Notes: generated by a model from the sequence alone, not told the origin. 6,282 nucleotides of DNA from CAZMVU01 sp964569295 (GCA_964569295.1 CAZMVU010000250.1:1-6282); one strand, 5' to 3'; positions 1-6,207 are shown, counted from the first letter of the stretch. A program made the numbers and translations.

Positions 1-389
<389 letters not shown>

Positions 390-402
390 TGGGATGTGGC
401 GG

Positions 403-427
403 GGCGGAAGAAGGCATTCCGTTTTTT
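403..427 (+). terminator. Rho-independent terminator after the EG/dockerin-like gene
   Basis: CGGAA (405-409) pairs with TTCCG (417-421) around a 7-nt loop, with possible G·T pairs below, and six T residues follow directly (422-427). It lies 14 nt after the TGA of the upstream gene. The stem is short. An alternative longer-range stem, GGAATG (383-388) with CATTCC (415-420), could add to it. The position and T-run support a real terminator. Confidence 0.6.
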
Positions 428-665
428 CCTGGGGTTCACGCTTGTCCACGGCCATTGGACAGCAGTGCGCACAGTTTTAGCATTCCGACCAGGAGCGGGG
501 GTTAAACGCGGGATGCGGCCAGAAAACTACTTTTTCGGTAATTCTTTAGCCGTTTGCCGTTTCCCGTTTCTCATACTTCATGGGGTGCCCGGATATCACC
601 GCAGAGAGTGGTTCTGGCCCACCCGCTGTCTCCATGAGTCACGATGTATGCGCCCTTGAAATGAT
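428..665. other. Non-coding spacer between the upstream terminator and the rib promoter
   Basis: I see no credible gene here. It contains a small perfect dyad, TGTCCA (443-448) and TGGACA (456-461) with a 7-nt loop, of unknown role. It also holds the first copy of an interspersed repeat (537-597). Short open frames on either strand have no recognisable domain and no good ribosome binding site. Confidence 0.6.
537..597 (-). repeat. Intergenic repeat, copy 1 (inverted relative to copy 2 at 5892-5952)
   Basis: The reverse complement of 537-597 aligns without gaps to 5892-5952. By hand count 47 of 62 aligned positions match when one flanking base is included, with a perfect 16-nt core (544-559 against 5930-5945). 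The left part of this copy is three tandem heptamers CCGTTTN (550-556, 557-563, 564-570). A second well-matched block is the GGGTG..CCGG.TATC segment (583-597). Both copies are in non-coding spacers. This suggests a dispersed intergenic element; I cannot name its family. Confidence 0.6.
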
Positions 666-694
666 TTGACTGCCGGGGCGGTATGCAGTAAACT
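666..694 (+). promoter_or_regulatory. Sigma70-type promoter of the riboflavin operon
   Basis: A -35 element TTGACT (666-671, five of six consensus bases) is followed by exactly 17 nt and a -10 element TAAACT (689-694, four of six). The expected start site, around 700-702, lies about 17 nt before the FMN riboswitch, as needed for a riboswitch-controlled leader. No better promoter is visible between the upstream terminator and the riboswitch. Confidence 0.65.
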
Positions 695-717
695 GGAATT
701 AAAATACGATGAATCCC

Positions 718-829
718 GACCTTCGGGGCAGGGTGAAAATCCCGGCCGGCGGTGAAAGCCCGCGAGCGCCTTGGCGCAGGATCCGGTGTGATTCCGGAGC
801 CGACGGTAAGAGTCCGGATGGGAGAAGGT
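718..829 (+). promoter_or_regulatory. FMN riboswitch (RFN element)
   Basis: The conserved RFN blocks are present in order: CTTCGGGGCAGGGTGAAAAT, then CCGGCGGTGAAAGCC with CGCGAGC, then GGATCCGGTG, ATTCCGGAGCCGAC, and finally AGTCCGGATGGGAGAAGG. Helix P1 is ACCTTC (719-724) with GAAGGT (824-829), closing a multi-arm junction. The variable arm is GCGC-CTTG-GCGC at 766-777. FMN riboswitches sense flavin mononucleotide and switch off riboflavin synthesis or transport genes. Here the element is the leader of ribD and the genes behind it. The downstream intrinsic terminator indicates control at transcription termination. Confidence 0.96.
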
Positions 830-849
830 TGTGGTTGAAACGTTCGCAT

Positions 850-888
850 GGCATGCGGCACCGGTATTGTGCCCGGGGCATGCGGCAC
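850..888 (+). promoter_or_regulatory. Two-state hairpin region in the rib leader, built on a 12-nt direct repeat
   Basis: The 12-mer GGCATGCGGCAC occurs at 850-861 and again at 877-888. Between the copies lies GTGCC (869-873), which can pair with GGCAC of either copy (857-861 or 884-888). In the first state GCATGC (851-856) also pairs with GCATGC (878-883), giving an 11-bp stem with a 4-nt bulge. The two hairpins exclude each other. The region lies between riboswitch and terminator, so a folding-timing or pausing role is plausible but inferred. Confidence 0.45.
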
Positions 889-913
889 GTGAGTCAACCC
901 CCGGCGGAATCTG

Positions 914-952
914 CGCCCGAAGGTCAAAGCGGCTTTCGGGCGTTCTTCTTTT
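914..952 (+). terminator. Riboswitch-controlled intrinsic terminator of the rib operon leader
   Basis: CGCCCGAAGG (914-923) pairs with CTTTCGGGCG (933-942), ten pairs including one G·T, around a 9-nt loop. The T-rich run TTCTTCTTTT (943-952) follows. Bases 916-925 are also perfectly complementary to 718-727, the 5' side of riboswitch helix P1, so an antiterminator is available when FMN is absent. It lies 77 nt before ribD. Confidence 0.88.
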
Positions 953-1029
953 CGAGTGCAGGGGCGGTGTCGTGCCGCAAGAAGAACAGAGTCTGAAAGC
1001 ATCTGTTACAGTACCTTGGATAACGCAGC

Positions 1030-2109
1030 ATGACACGCGACACGGAATATATGCGGCGGGCGCTGGAACTCGCCGAACGCGGCCGCGGCCGCACCTCGCC
1101 AAACCCGATGGTGGGGTGTGTGATCGTACGCGATGGCGCCATCGCCGGCGAGGGCTATCACCAGCGCGCGGGCGGTCCGCATGCGGAGGTGGCGGCCATC
1201 GAAGCGGCTGGCGGCGATATCGCAGGCGCCACGCTTTACCTCAATCTCGAACCATGCACGCACCACGGGCGCACGCCGCCTTGCGTGGATATGCTCATGG
1301 CGCAGAAGCCGGAGCGCATCGTGGTGGCGATGAAAGACCCGAACCCGCAGGTGCACGGCCAGGGCATAGACCGTTTGCGCGATGCGGGGATCCGGGTGGA
1401 TGTGGGGCTACTCGAGCACGAGGCCAGGCGCCTGAACGAAGTGTTCGCGAAGTACATTACCACCACGCGGCCTTTCGTGTTGGCGAAATGCGCCATGACC
1501 CTCGATGGCAAAATCGCCACGCGCAACGGCCATTCCCGCTGGGTTACCGGCGAAGAGGCGCGGGCGTTGGTTCATCGCCTGCGTAATGAGGTGGATGCGA
1601 TCCTCGTGGGCAGCCGCACGGTCATGCTCGACGACCCGAGTCTCACGACACGGCTCAATGGCGATGACGTGCGCGATCCGGTACGGATCATCCTCGATGC
1701 CGAGGAATACCTCGACCGCGAGCGCCGCGTATTTCATGCCGCGAGCACCGCCCCGACGTGGATCGCCTCGACCACCACACGCGAATACCCGGAGGCCGAC
1801 GACGTGATTCGCGTGCCCCAGGGGCCGGGCGGCGTCGACATGGCGGCCTTGGCGCAGGCGCTTGGCGAGCGCGGCGTAACCCACCTGCTCATCGAAGGCG
1901 GTGGCACGACCCACGCCTCGGCCTTCGAGGCGGGCATTGTGGACAAGGTGTGGTTTTTTATCGCGCCGAAGATTGTGGGCGGGCGTGAAGCGATCACCGC
2001 GGTCGAGGGCGATGGCCTCGCCACGATGGACGAAGCGATACAACTTGACAACCTCACGGTACGCACGGTGGGCGAAGACTTGCTCGTCGAGGCATACGTG
2101 AAGAAGTAG
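1030..2109 (+). CDS. ribD: Bifunctional pyrimidine deaminase/reductase RibD
   Basis: 359 residues, the usual length for RibD. It deaminates 2,5-diamino-6-ribosylamino-4(3H)-pyrimidinone 5'-phosphate and then reduces the ribosyl chain with NADPH, in the cytosol. The N-terminal deaminase domain (about 1-145) carries TSPNPMVGC (22-30), the zinc and catalytic HAE (51-53) and the zinc cysteines of PCTHHGRTPPC (C76, C85). The C-terminal reductase domain (about 148-357) shows KCAMTLDGKIA (153-163), GSRTVMLDDPSL (194-205), LLIEGGG (286-292) and APKIVGG (312-318). ATG 1030 is preceded in frame by a stop at 1021-1023, and TEYMRRALELA right after the start matches RibD N-termini. The ribosome binding site is weak (GGAT at 1018-1021). 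It is the first gene after the FMN riboswitch and terminator. Confidence 0.97.
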   Translation: MTRDTEYMRRALELAERGRGRTSPNPMVGCVIVRDGAIAGEGYHQRAGGPHAEVAAIEAAGGDIAGATLYLNLEPCTHHGRTPPCVDMLMAQKPERIVVAMKDPNPQVHGQGIDRLRDAGIRVDVGLLEHEARRLNEVFAKYITTTRPFVLAKCAMTLDGKIATRNGHSRWVTGEEARALVHRLRNEVDAILVGSRTVMLDDPSLTTRLNGDDVRDPVRIILDAEEYLDRERRVFHAASTAPTWIASTTTREYPEADDVIRVPQGPGGVDMAALAQALGERGVTHLLIEGGGTTHASAFEAGIVDKVWFFIAPKIVGGREAITAVEGDGLATMDEAIQLDNLTVRTVGEDLLVEAYVKK

Positions 2110-2116
2110 CCAGCTT

Positions 2117-2743
2117 ATGTTTACAGGAATCATCGAAGAGGTCGGCGCGGTCACCCGGCGCTCGGGTGCGGACATGGAGATCATGGCACGTACGGTGCGC
2201 GAAGACCTTGAGCTGGGCGAAAGTGTGGCGGTGGACGGCGCCTGCCTCACCGTGGCCGCACTCAACGATCGGAGTTTTGTCGCGCAGGTGTCGCCGGAAA
2301 CCTTGGCGCGCACGACGCTGGGGCGCTTGCAGCCGGGCCACGCGGTCAATCTCGAGCGCGCCATGCGCCTGGGCGATCGCTTCGGCGGGCATATGGTGCT
2401 CGGCCACGTCGACGGCATCGGCAAGATCGACGGCGTGACGGACCAGGGCAAGTTCCAGCTCTGGCGATTCCGGGCGCCGGCCGATGTGGCCAAGTACCTC
2501 GTGCCCAAGGGTTCCGTTGCGATAGACGGCATCAGCCTTACGGTGGTCGATCCGCAGGGCGATGCCTTTGCCGTGGCGATCATTCCCACCACGCTGGGTG
2601 AAACGACCCTGAGCGCAAAGCGCATCGGTGATCCGGTGAATATGGAAGCGGATGTGCTCGGCAAGCATGTGTATCACTACGTCAACGAAACACGCGGCGG
2701 CGGGCTCACGCAGGAAACCCTGAGCCGCCACGGTTTCGCATAA
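2117..2743 (+). CDS. ribE: Riboflavin synthase alpha subunit
   Basis: 208 residues, typical of the family. It dismutates two molecules of 6,7-dimethyl-8-ribityllumazine into riboflavin and 5-amino-6-ribitylaminouracil; the family works as a trimer. The start MFTGIIEEVG is the near-invariant N-terminus. Two lumazine-binding repeats are visible: residues about 1-96, with VAVDGACLTV (37-46), and about 97-195, with GHVDGIG (96-102), VAIDGISLTVV (134-144) and IIPTTLGETTL (155-165). The tail ADVLGKHVYHYV also fits the family. It begins only 7 nt after the ribD stop with no clear Shine-Dalgarno, so translation is probably coupled to ribD. The same gene is called ribC in E. coli nomenclature. Confidence 0.96.
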   Translation: MFTGIIEEVGAVTRRSGADMEIMARTVREDLELGESVAVDGACLTVAALNDRSFVAQVSPETLARTTLGRLQPGHAVNLERAMRLGDRFGGHMVLGHVDGIGKIDGVTDQGKFQLWRFRAPADVAKYLVPKGSVAIDGISLTVVDPQGDAFAVAIIPTTLGETTLSAKRIGDPVNMEADVLGKHVYHYVNETRGGGLTQETLSRHGFA

Positions 2744-2747
2744 GCGC

Positions 2748-2766
2748 GGGAGCGGTTCGCCGCCCC
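2748..2766 (+). other. Intercistronic UUCG-loop hairpin between ribE and ribBA
   Basis: GGG-A-GCGG (2748-2755) pairs with CCGC-CCC (2760-2766) around a TTCG tetraloop (2756-2759), seven GC pairs with one bulged A. No T-run follows, so it is not a terminator. It could act as an mRNA stability or processing element within the operon; that is inferred only from shape and place. Confidence 0.4.
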
Positions 2767-2789
2767 GTATTCAGGAAGTTGTACGAAGT

Positions 2790-3980
2790 ATGTTGGCGTC
2801 TATACCGGAAATTCTCGAGGATTTGCGTCATGGCAAAATGATTATCCTCGTGGATGACGAAGACCGCGAGAACGAGGGCGATCTCGTCATGGCGGCGGAG
2901 AAGGTGACGCCGGAGGCCATCAATTTTATGGCGACCCATGGCCGCGGGCTCATCTGCATGCCCATGCTCCCCGCGCGCATCAAGCAGCTCAACTTGCCGC
3001 CCATGACCAGCGAGAACACCTCGGCCTTCAACACCGCGTTTCATGTGTCGTTCGAGGCGGCGCAAGGTGTGACCACGGGGATTAGCGCCCACGACCGCGC
3101 CCACAGCATCCAGGTGGCGGCGGACCCGGCATCGGGTGCGGAGGACTTGGTGCGGCCGGGCCACGTATTCCCGTTGCAGGCGCGCGACGGCGGCGTGCTC
3201 GTGCGTGCGGGACAGACGGAAGGCAGCATCGACCTCATGCGTATGGCCGGCCTCCGTGAAGCCGCGGTTATCTGTGAGATCATGAACGAAGACGGCACGA
3301 TGGCGCGCATGCCCCAGCTCGAGGTATTCTCGAAGCGCCACGATATCAAGATTTGCTCGATCGAGCAGCTTATCAAGCACCGGCGCGCCCACGAGAAACT
3401 CATCCGGCGCGCCGTGGAAACGGAACTGCCCACGAAGTACGGCAGGTTCCAACTCATCGCCTACGAAACGGACGTCGACGATTATCAGCACCTCGCGTTG
3501 GTGAAGGGCGACCCGGCCCAGGCCGAGGATGTGTTGGTACGGGTGCACTCCGAGTGTTTCACGGGCGACGTGCTGGGCTCGCTCCGGTGTGACTGCGGCA
3601 CCCAGCTTCATCATGCGCTGCGCATGATCGATGAGGAAGGCTGCGGCGTGCTGGTCTACATGCGGCAGGAGGGCCGCGGTATCGGCCTGATCAACAAACT
3701 CAAGGCCTATGCGCTGCAGGATGGGGGGATGGATACGGTCGAGGCGAATGTACACCTCGGGTTCGATCCGGACCCCCGTGAGTACGGCATAGGCGCGCAA
3801 ATCCTGCGCGACCTCGGCGTGCGCAGCATGCGGCTGTTGACCAACAACCCGGTGAAGCGGGCGGGCATCGAGGGGTACGGTCTCACCGTGAGCGGGCGCG
3901 TATCTATCCTGGTGTCCTGTAACGATCACAACCGTAAGTATCTGGAAACCAAGAAAGCGAAGATGGGCCACCTGTTGTAG
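2790..3980 (+). CDS. ribBA: Bifunctional DHBP synthase / GTP cyclohydrolase II RibBA
   Basis: 396 residues, normal for the fused enzyme. The N-terminal RibB domain (about 1-200) makes 3,4-dihydroxy-2-butanone 4-phosphate from ribulose 5-phosphate. It shows DDEDRENEGD (22-31), GVTTGISAHDRAHSI (93-107), RPGHVFPL (122-129) and CEIMNEDGTMAR (162-173). The C-terminal RibA domain (about 205-396) opens GTP to the diaminopyrimidine with release of formate and pyrophosphate. It shows RVHSECFTGD (251-260), zinc ligands C256, C267 and C269, MRQEGRGIGL (291-300), EYGIGAQILRDLG (331-343) and NNPVK (352-356). AGGAAG (2773-2778) lies 11 nt before ATG 2790. One oddity: the GHTE motif expected in RibB reads GQTE (Q141). 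Both domains otherwise look intact, so both entry branches of the pathway are covered by this one gene. Confidence 0.97.
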   Translation: MLASIPEILEDLRHGKMIILVDDEDRENEGDLVMAAEKVTPEAINFMATHGRGLICMPMLPARIKQLNLPPMTSENTSAFNTAFHVSFEAAQGVTTGISAHDRAHSIQVAADPASGAEDLVRPGHVFPLQARDGGVLVRAGQTEGSIDLMRMAGLREAAVICEIMNEDGTMARMPQLEVFSKRHDIKICSIEQLIKHRRAHEKLIRRAVETELPTKYGRFQLIAYETDVDDYQHLALVKGDPAQAEDVLVRVHSECFTGDVLGSLRCDCGTQLHHALRMIDEEGCGVLVYMRQEGRGIGLINKLKAYALQDGGMDTVEANVHLGFDPDPREYGIGAQILRDLGVRSMRLLTNNPVKRAGIEGYGLTVSGRVSILVSCNDHNRKYLETKKAKMGHLL

Positions 3981-4013
3981 GCGGCTTACGCGCGGATTCA
4001 GGAGTTAGAGACC

Positions 4014-4478
4014 ATGCCCACGATCCTCGAAGGCCACTTCGACGGCACAGGCCGTAAGTTTGGCATTTGCGTGTCCCGGTTCAATGAGTTCATAACCAGC
4101 AAGCTGCTGGGCGGAGCGCGCGATGCGTTGCGCCGTCATGGTGTGGCCGATGAGGATGTGACCATCGCGTGGACGCCCGGCGCGTTCGAGCTGCCCCTGG
4201 TAGCCAAACGCATGGCCGCCGCGCAGAAATACGACGCGGTCATCGCCCTCGGTTGCGTCATTCGCGGCGCCACGCCCCACTTCGACTATGTCGCCGCAGA
4301 GGCTGCCAAGGGCATTGGCATTACCGCGCTCGAGTCGTCGGTGCCGGTGTTGTTCGGTGTGCTCACCACGGACACTATCGAGCAGGCGGTCGAACGGGCA
4401 GGCACGAAAGCCGGCAACAAAGGCGCCGATGCCGCCATGTCCGCCATCGAAATGGTCAACCTGCTGGAGCAGATTTAG
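4014..4478 (+). CDS. ribH: 6,7-dimethyl-8-ribityllumazine synthase
   Basis: 154 residues, typical length. It condenses 5-amino-6-ribitylaminouracil with 3,4-dihydroxy-2-butanone 4-phosphate to lumazine; family members form pentamers or 60-mer capsids. Motifs in order: SRFNEFIT (21-28), PGAFELP (55-61), GCVIRGATPHFDYV (80-93) with the catalytic His at 89, PVLFGVLTTDT (111-121), and ERAGTKAGNKG (127-137) with the phosphate-binding Arg and Lys region. ATG 4014 follows AGGAG (4000-4004) at a good 9-nt spacing. The gene sits 33 nt after ribBA and 2 nt before nusB. Confidence 0.97.
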   Translation: MPTILEGHFDGTGRKFGICVSRFNEFITSKLLGGARDALRRHGVADEDVTIAWTPGAFELPLVAKRMAAAQKYDAVIALGCVIRGATPHFDYVAAEAAKGIGITALESSVPVLFGVLTTDTIEQAVERAGTKAGNKGADAAMSAIEMVNLLEQI

Positions 4479-4480
4479 CC

Positions 4481-4909
4481 GTGCTCGACCCACAAACACG
4501 CCGGCGCGCGCGCGAACGGGCGCTCCAATTTCTCTATGGCCTGTCTTTCACGGGGTATGAGTGGAACGACGTGGCCGAGCCCTTCTGGGTGCAGAACCCG
4601 ACGCGCCCGGGCGCCCGCCGCTATGCCACGCGGCTTGTCCGCGGCGTGTGTGCGCACCAGGCCGATCTCGATGCGGAGATTGGCGAGACCCTGGCCAACT
4701 GGTCGTTGGCGCGCGTGGGCGCTATCGAGCGCAATGTTATGCGTATTGCCCTGTATGAAATGCGCTATGAAGATGATGTGCCGAACGGAGTCGCCATCAA
4801 CGAAGCGGTCGAGGTCGCAAAAGCGTACGGTGCGGAAAACGCTGCACGTTTCGTCAATGGTGTCCTCGACCGCCTCGCCAAAAAGCTGCGTGCCGAAGCG
4901 GCCCAGTAA
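4481..4909 (+). CDS. nusB: Transcription antitermination factor NusB
   Basis: 142 residues reading from GTG 4481. NusB is an all-helical RNA-binding protein that joins NusE (ribosomal protein S10) on boxA RNA, mainly to support rRNA transcription. Family features seen: RRRARERALQFLYGL (7-21) at the N-terminus, the RLVRGV helix (51-56), ANWSLARVGAIERNVMRIALYEM (from 72, with the conserved R-V-IER-V-RIA-YEM spacing), VPNGVAINEAVEVAKAYG (100-117) and FVNGVLDRLAK (124-134). The frame is open upstream into ribH, but the GTG sits 2 nt past the ribH stop with GGAG at 4466-4469, and MLDPQTRRRARE is a normal NusB start. The ribH-nusB pairing is a common bacterial arrangement. The start codon is the least certain part. 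Confidence 0.92.
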   Translation: MLDPQTRRRARERALQFLYGLSFTGYEWNDVAEPFWVQNPTRPGARRYATRLVRGVCAHQADLDAEIGETLANWSLARVGAIERNVMRIALYEMRYEDDVPNGVAINEAVEVAKAYGAENAARFVNGVLDRLAKKLRAEAAQ

Positions 4910-4930
4910 GCGGCCCGGGCCGCGCGCATC

Positions 4931-5797
4931 ATGGCGGATTTCGTAGACCTGCACCTGCACACCAACCACTCCGATGGCGCTGACGCACCGGCGGACGTGG
5001 TGCGGCGTGCCGCGGAACTGGGCATAAAAGCCCTTGCCATCACCGACCACGACGCCGTTTCGGCCATTCCCGAGGCGCGCGCGGCCTGTGCGGCCCACGG
5101 GATCGGCTTCCTGCCGGGGACCGAAATCAGCGCCTTGTACAACCACATCGAGGTGCATGTGGCCGGTCTCGGCATCGACCCGGCGAACACGGTGCTGTGC
5201 GAAGGATTGGCGGGGCAGCGTGAGGCGCGCTGGACCCGGGCCAAACGCATTGTCGCAAAGTTGCAGGACTGCGGCCTGGCCATCGATTTCCACCAGGTGG
5301 CGGGCCCGGCAGGAGCGGGCGGCATCGGCCGGATGCACATCGCCGCCGCCCTGCATGAAATGGGGGTTGTGCGCACGGTGCAGCAGGCCTTCGACCGGTA
5401 TCTCAACCCGCATCGGCCGGCCCACGTGCCCAAAACAATGACCCCTGTTGAGGAAGCCATCGGCTGGATTCATGCCGCCGGCGGACTCGCCTTCCTGGCG
5501 CACCCCGCCATCGGCGCCAATACCTGGCGCAGGCTGGATGCGCTGTTGGCGTATCCCTTCGACGGACTCGAGGCCTATCACATCCGGCACAACGCCACCC
5601 AGCAAGCGCGGTTGTGTCAAATGGCGCACGCGCGCGGGTTGCTCGTGTCGGGCGGGAGCGATTGCCACGGCGATATCAAGCGAGAAGGGCCGGAAATGGG
5701 AAAGGTCCGCGTGCCGGTGGCATGCTACGCGCAGATCGTCGAGAGGCTCGCGCAAAGAGATGGGAAGCCAGGAACAAGTATGCACCAGCCCGAATGA
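4931..5797 (+). CDS. PHP-domain metal-dependent phosphoesterase, YciV/TrpH (RNase AM) type
   Basis: 288 residues. The metal-binding PHP motifs are all present: DLHLHTNHSDG (6-16; H8, H10, D15), ITDHD (37-41; H40), PGTEIS (62-67; E65), EVHVAGLGID (74-83; H76), FLAHPA (188-193; H191) and GGSDCHGD (241-248; D244, H246). Between them, GRMHIAAAL (133-141) and AFDRYLNPHRPAHVPK (153-168) match the insertion typical of YciV/TrpH proteins, which hydrolyse 3',5'-nucleoside bisphosphates and 5' ends of RNA. This makes an RNA or nucleotide turnover role most likely. It begins 21 nt after nusB with no visible Shine-Dalgarno and is probably cotranscribed. Given its place behind the rib genes, a role in the unassigned dephosphorylation step of riboflavin synthesis is possible but speculative. 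Confidence 0.88.
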   Translation: MADFVDLHLHTNHSDGADAPADVVRRAAELGIKALAITDHDAVSAIPEARAACAAHGIGFLPGTEISALYNHIEVHVAGLGIDPANTVLCEGLAGQREARWTRAKRIVAKLQDCGLAIDFHQVAGPAGAGGIGRMHIAAALHEMGVVRTVQQAFDRYLNPHRPAHVPKTMTPVEEAIGWIHAAGGLAFLAHPAIGANTWRRLDALLAYPFDGLEAYHIRHNATQQARLCQMAHARGLLVSGGSDCHGDIKREGPEMGKVRVPVACYAQIVERLAQRDGKPGTSMHQPE

Positions 5798-5891
5798 GTG
5801 TCGCGCCGGCCAGAAGCGGCGCCGCAAACGCGCTGACGCCGGGACAGACACCCCACGAAGACTGCGACATCTTTGAGCCTGCTGATAATCC

Positions 5892-5952
5892 GATACCCGG
5901 CCACCCTGTCAAGCAGGGGAAACGGCCCGCGGCAAACGGCTAAAGTATCACC
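5892..5952 (+). repeat. Intergenic repeat, copy 2 (inverted relative to copy 1 at 537-597)
   Basis: It matches the reverse complement of 537-597 without gaps. The block GAAACGG..CGGCAAACGGCTAAAG.AT.ACC (5919-5952) agrees at 28 of 34 positions, and 5892-5918 adds the GATACCCGG..CACCC segment. Where copy 1 has three clean CCGTTTN heptamers, this copy has a diverged middle unit (5926-5932). Chance is an unlikely cause for the 16-nt exact core within a 6.3-kb window. Confidence 0.6.
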
Positions 5953-6011
5953 TGTCCTGCAATTCCTTGACCATGTCCGTATGCGACTCCCCCGTCCACC
6001 CGTACGCGCAC

Positions 6012-6042
6012 TTGACAACACCACAGTGCATCTGTGCATAGT
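6012..6042 (+). promoter_or_regulatory. Possible promoter for the right-edge gene
   Basis: TTGACA (6012-6017) is a perfect -35 hexamer. The -10 is poor: TGCATA at 6035-6040 with 17-nt spacing, or CATAGT at 6037-6042 with 19-nt spacing. If used, the leader before ATG 6208 would be about 160 nt. Confidence 0.35.
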
Positions 6043-6086
6043 AGTAATCTGATGCTACAACTAGATGCAATTGGGTAAGCCAATGC
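6027..6086 (+). other. Overlapping inverted repeats in the leader of the right-edge gene
   Basis: TGCATCT (6027-6033) is the inverse of AGATGCA (6063-6069), and a second TGCAT (6035-6039) can pair with the same arm. Inside, AGT.GTA (6040-6046) pairs with TAC.ACT (6056-6062). A competing hairpin, GCA.TTGG (6067-6074) with CCAATGC (6080-6086), shares bases GCA 6067-6069. Role unknown; operator or leader structure are both possible. Confidence 0.35.
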
Positions 6087-6108
6087 GGAAAGTGACCTCA
6101 CCCGGATT

Positions 6109-6121
6109 GCCGCCAGGCGGC
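6109..6121. other. GC-rich palindrome GCCGCC-A-GGCGGC
   Basis: A perfect 6-bp dyad around a single A, overlapped by a second palindrome CAGGC-G-GCCTG (6114-6124) and flanked by two CCCGGA copies (6101-6106 and 6125-6130). Such a compact dyad upstream of a gene may be a regulator site. No protein can be named. Confidence 0.3.
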
Positions 6122-6192
6122 CTGCCCGGAACGCCGCACCGAAAGCCGCGGGAGGACACATACACCGGCGCCTTCATAGACCGGAATAACAA

Positions 6193-6200
6193 GGGAGGAG
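6193..6200 (+). promoter_or_regulatory. Strong Shine-Dalgarno for the right-edge gene
   Basis: GGGAGGAG lies 7 nt before ATG 6208. It is clearly the strongest ribosome binding site in the window and fixes the start of the partial gene. Confidence 0.85.
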
Positions 6201-6207
6201 AATAACC

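Larger units (their letters stand above)
5798..6207. other. Non-coding spacer between the PHP gene and the right-edge gene
   Basis: About 410 nt with no convincing gene. It contains the second copy of the intergenic repeat (5892-5952), a promoter-like TTGACA (6012-6017), a group of dyads in a locally AT-richer stretch (6027-6086), a GC-rich palindrome (6109-6121) and a strong Shine-Dalgarno (6193-6200). I see no good terminator with a T-run directly behind the PHP gene; the small stem CCCTG (5904-5908) / CAGGG (5914-5918) lacks one. Confidence 0.6.

Noticed and set aside
396..659. 87-residue + strand frame and several antisense frames in the 396-1100 region
   Set aside because: Non-ATG or unsupported starts, no domains, and overlap with the terminator, the repeat and the promoter.
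709..996. 95-residue open frame on the + strand
   Set aside because: It lies on top of the FMN riboswitch and terminator; its residues simply translate the conserved RFN sequence, a well-known source of false genes.
1408..2664. Long antisense open frame (418 residues) opposite ribD and ribE
   Set aside because: Mirror frame produced by GC-rich codons in genes with unmistakable motifs on the + strand. The same applies to the 421-residue frame at 2706-3971 and the 458-residue frame at 4475-5851.
5904..5918. CCCTG/CAGGG stem as terminator of the rib-nusB-PHP operon
   Set aside because: Only 5 bp and followed by GAAACGG rather than T residues; on the other strand it also lacks a T-run.
5794..5943. 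49-codon frame whose ATG overlaps the PHP gene stop in an ATGA arrangement
   Set aside because: The overlap looks like translational coupling, but there is no ribosome binding site at a useful distance, the sequence is Pro/Ala/Gly-rich with no known family, and its 3' end runs into the intergenic repeat. Probably chance; conservation in relatives would change this.
5967..5972. TTGACC as a -35 element
   Set aside because: No AT-rich -10 hexamer at 16-18 nt; the region around 5990 is C-rich.
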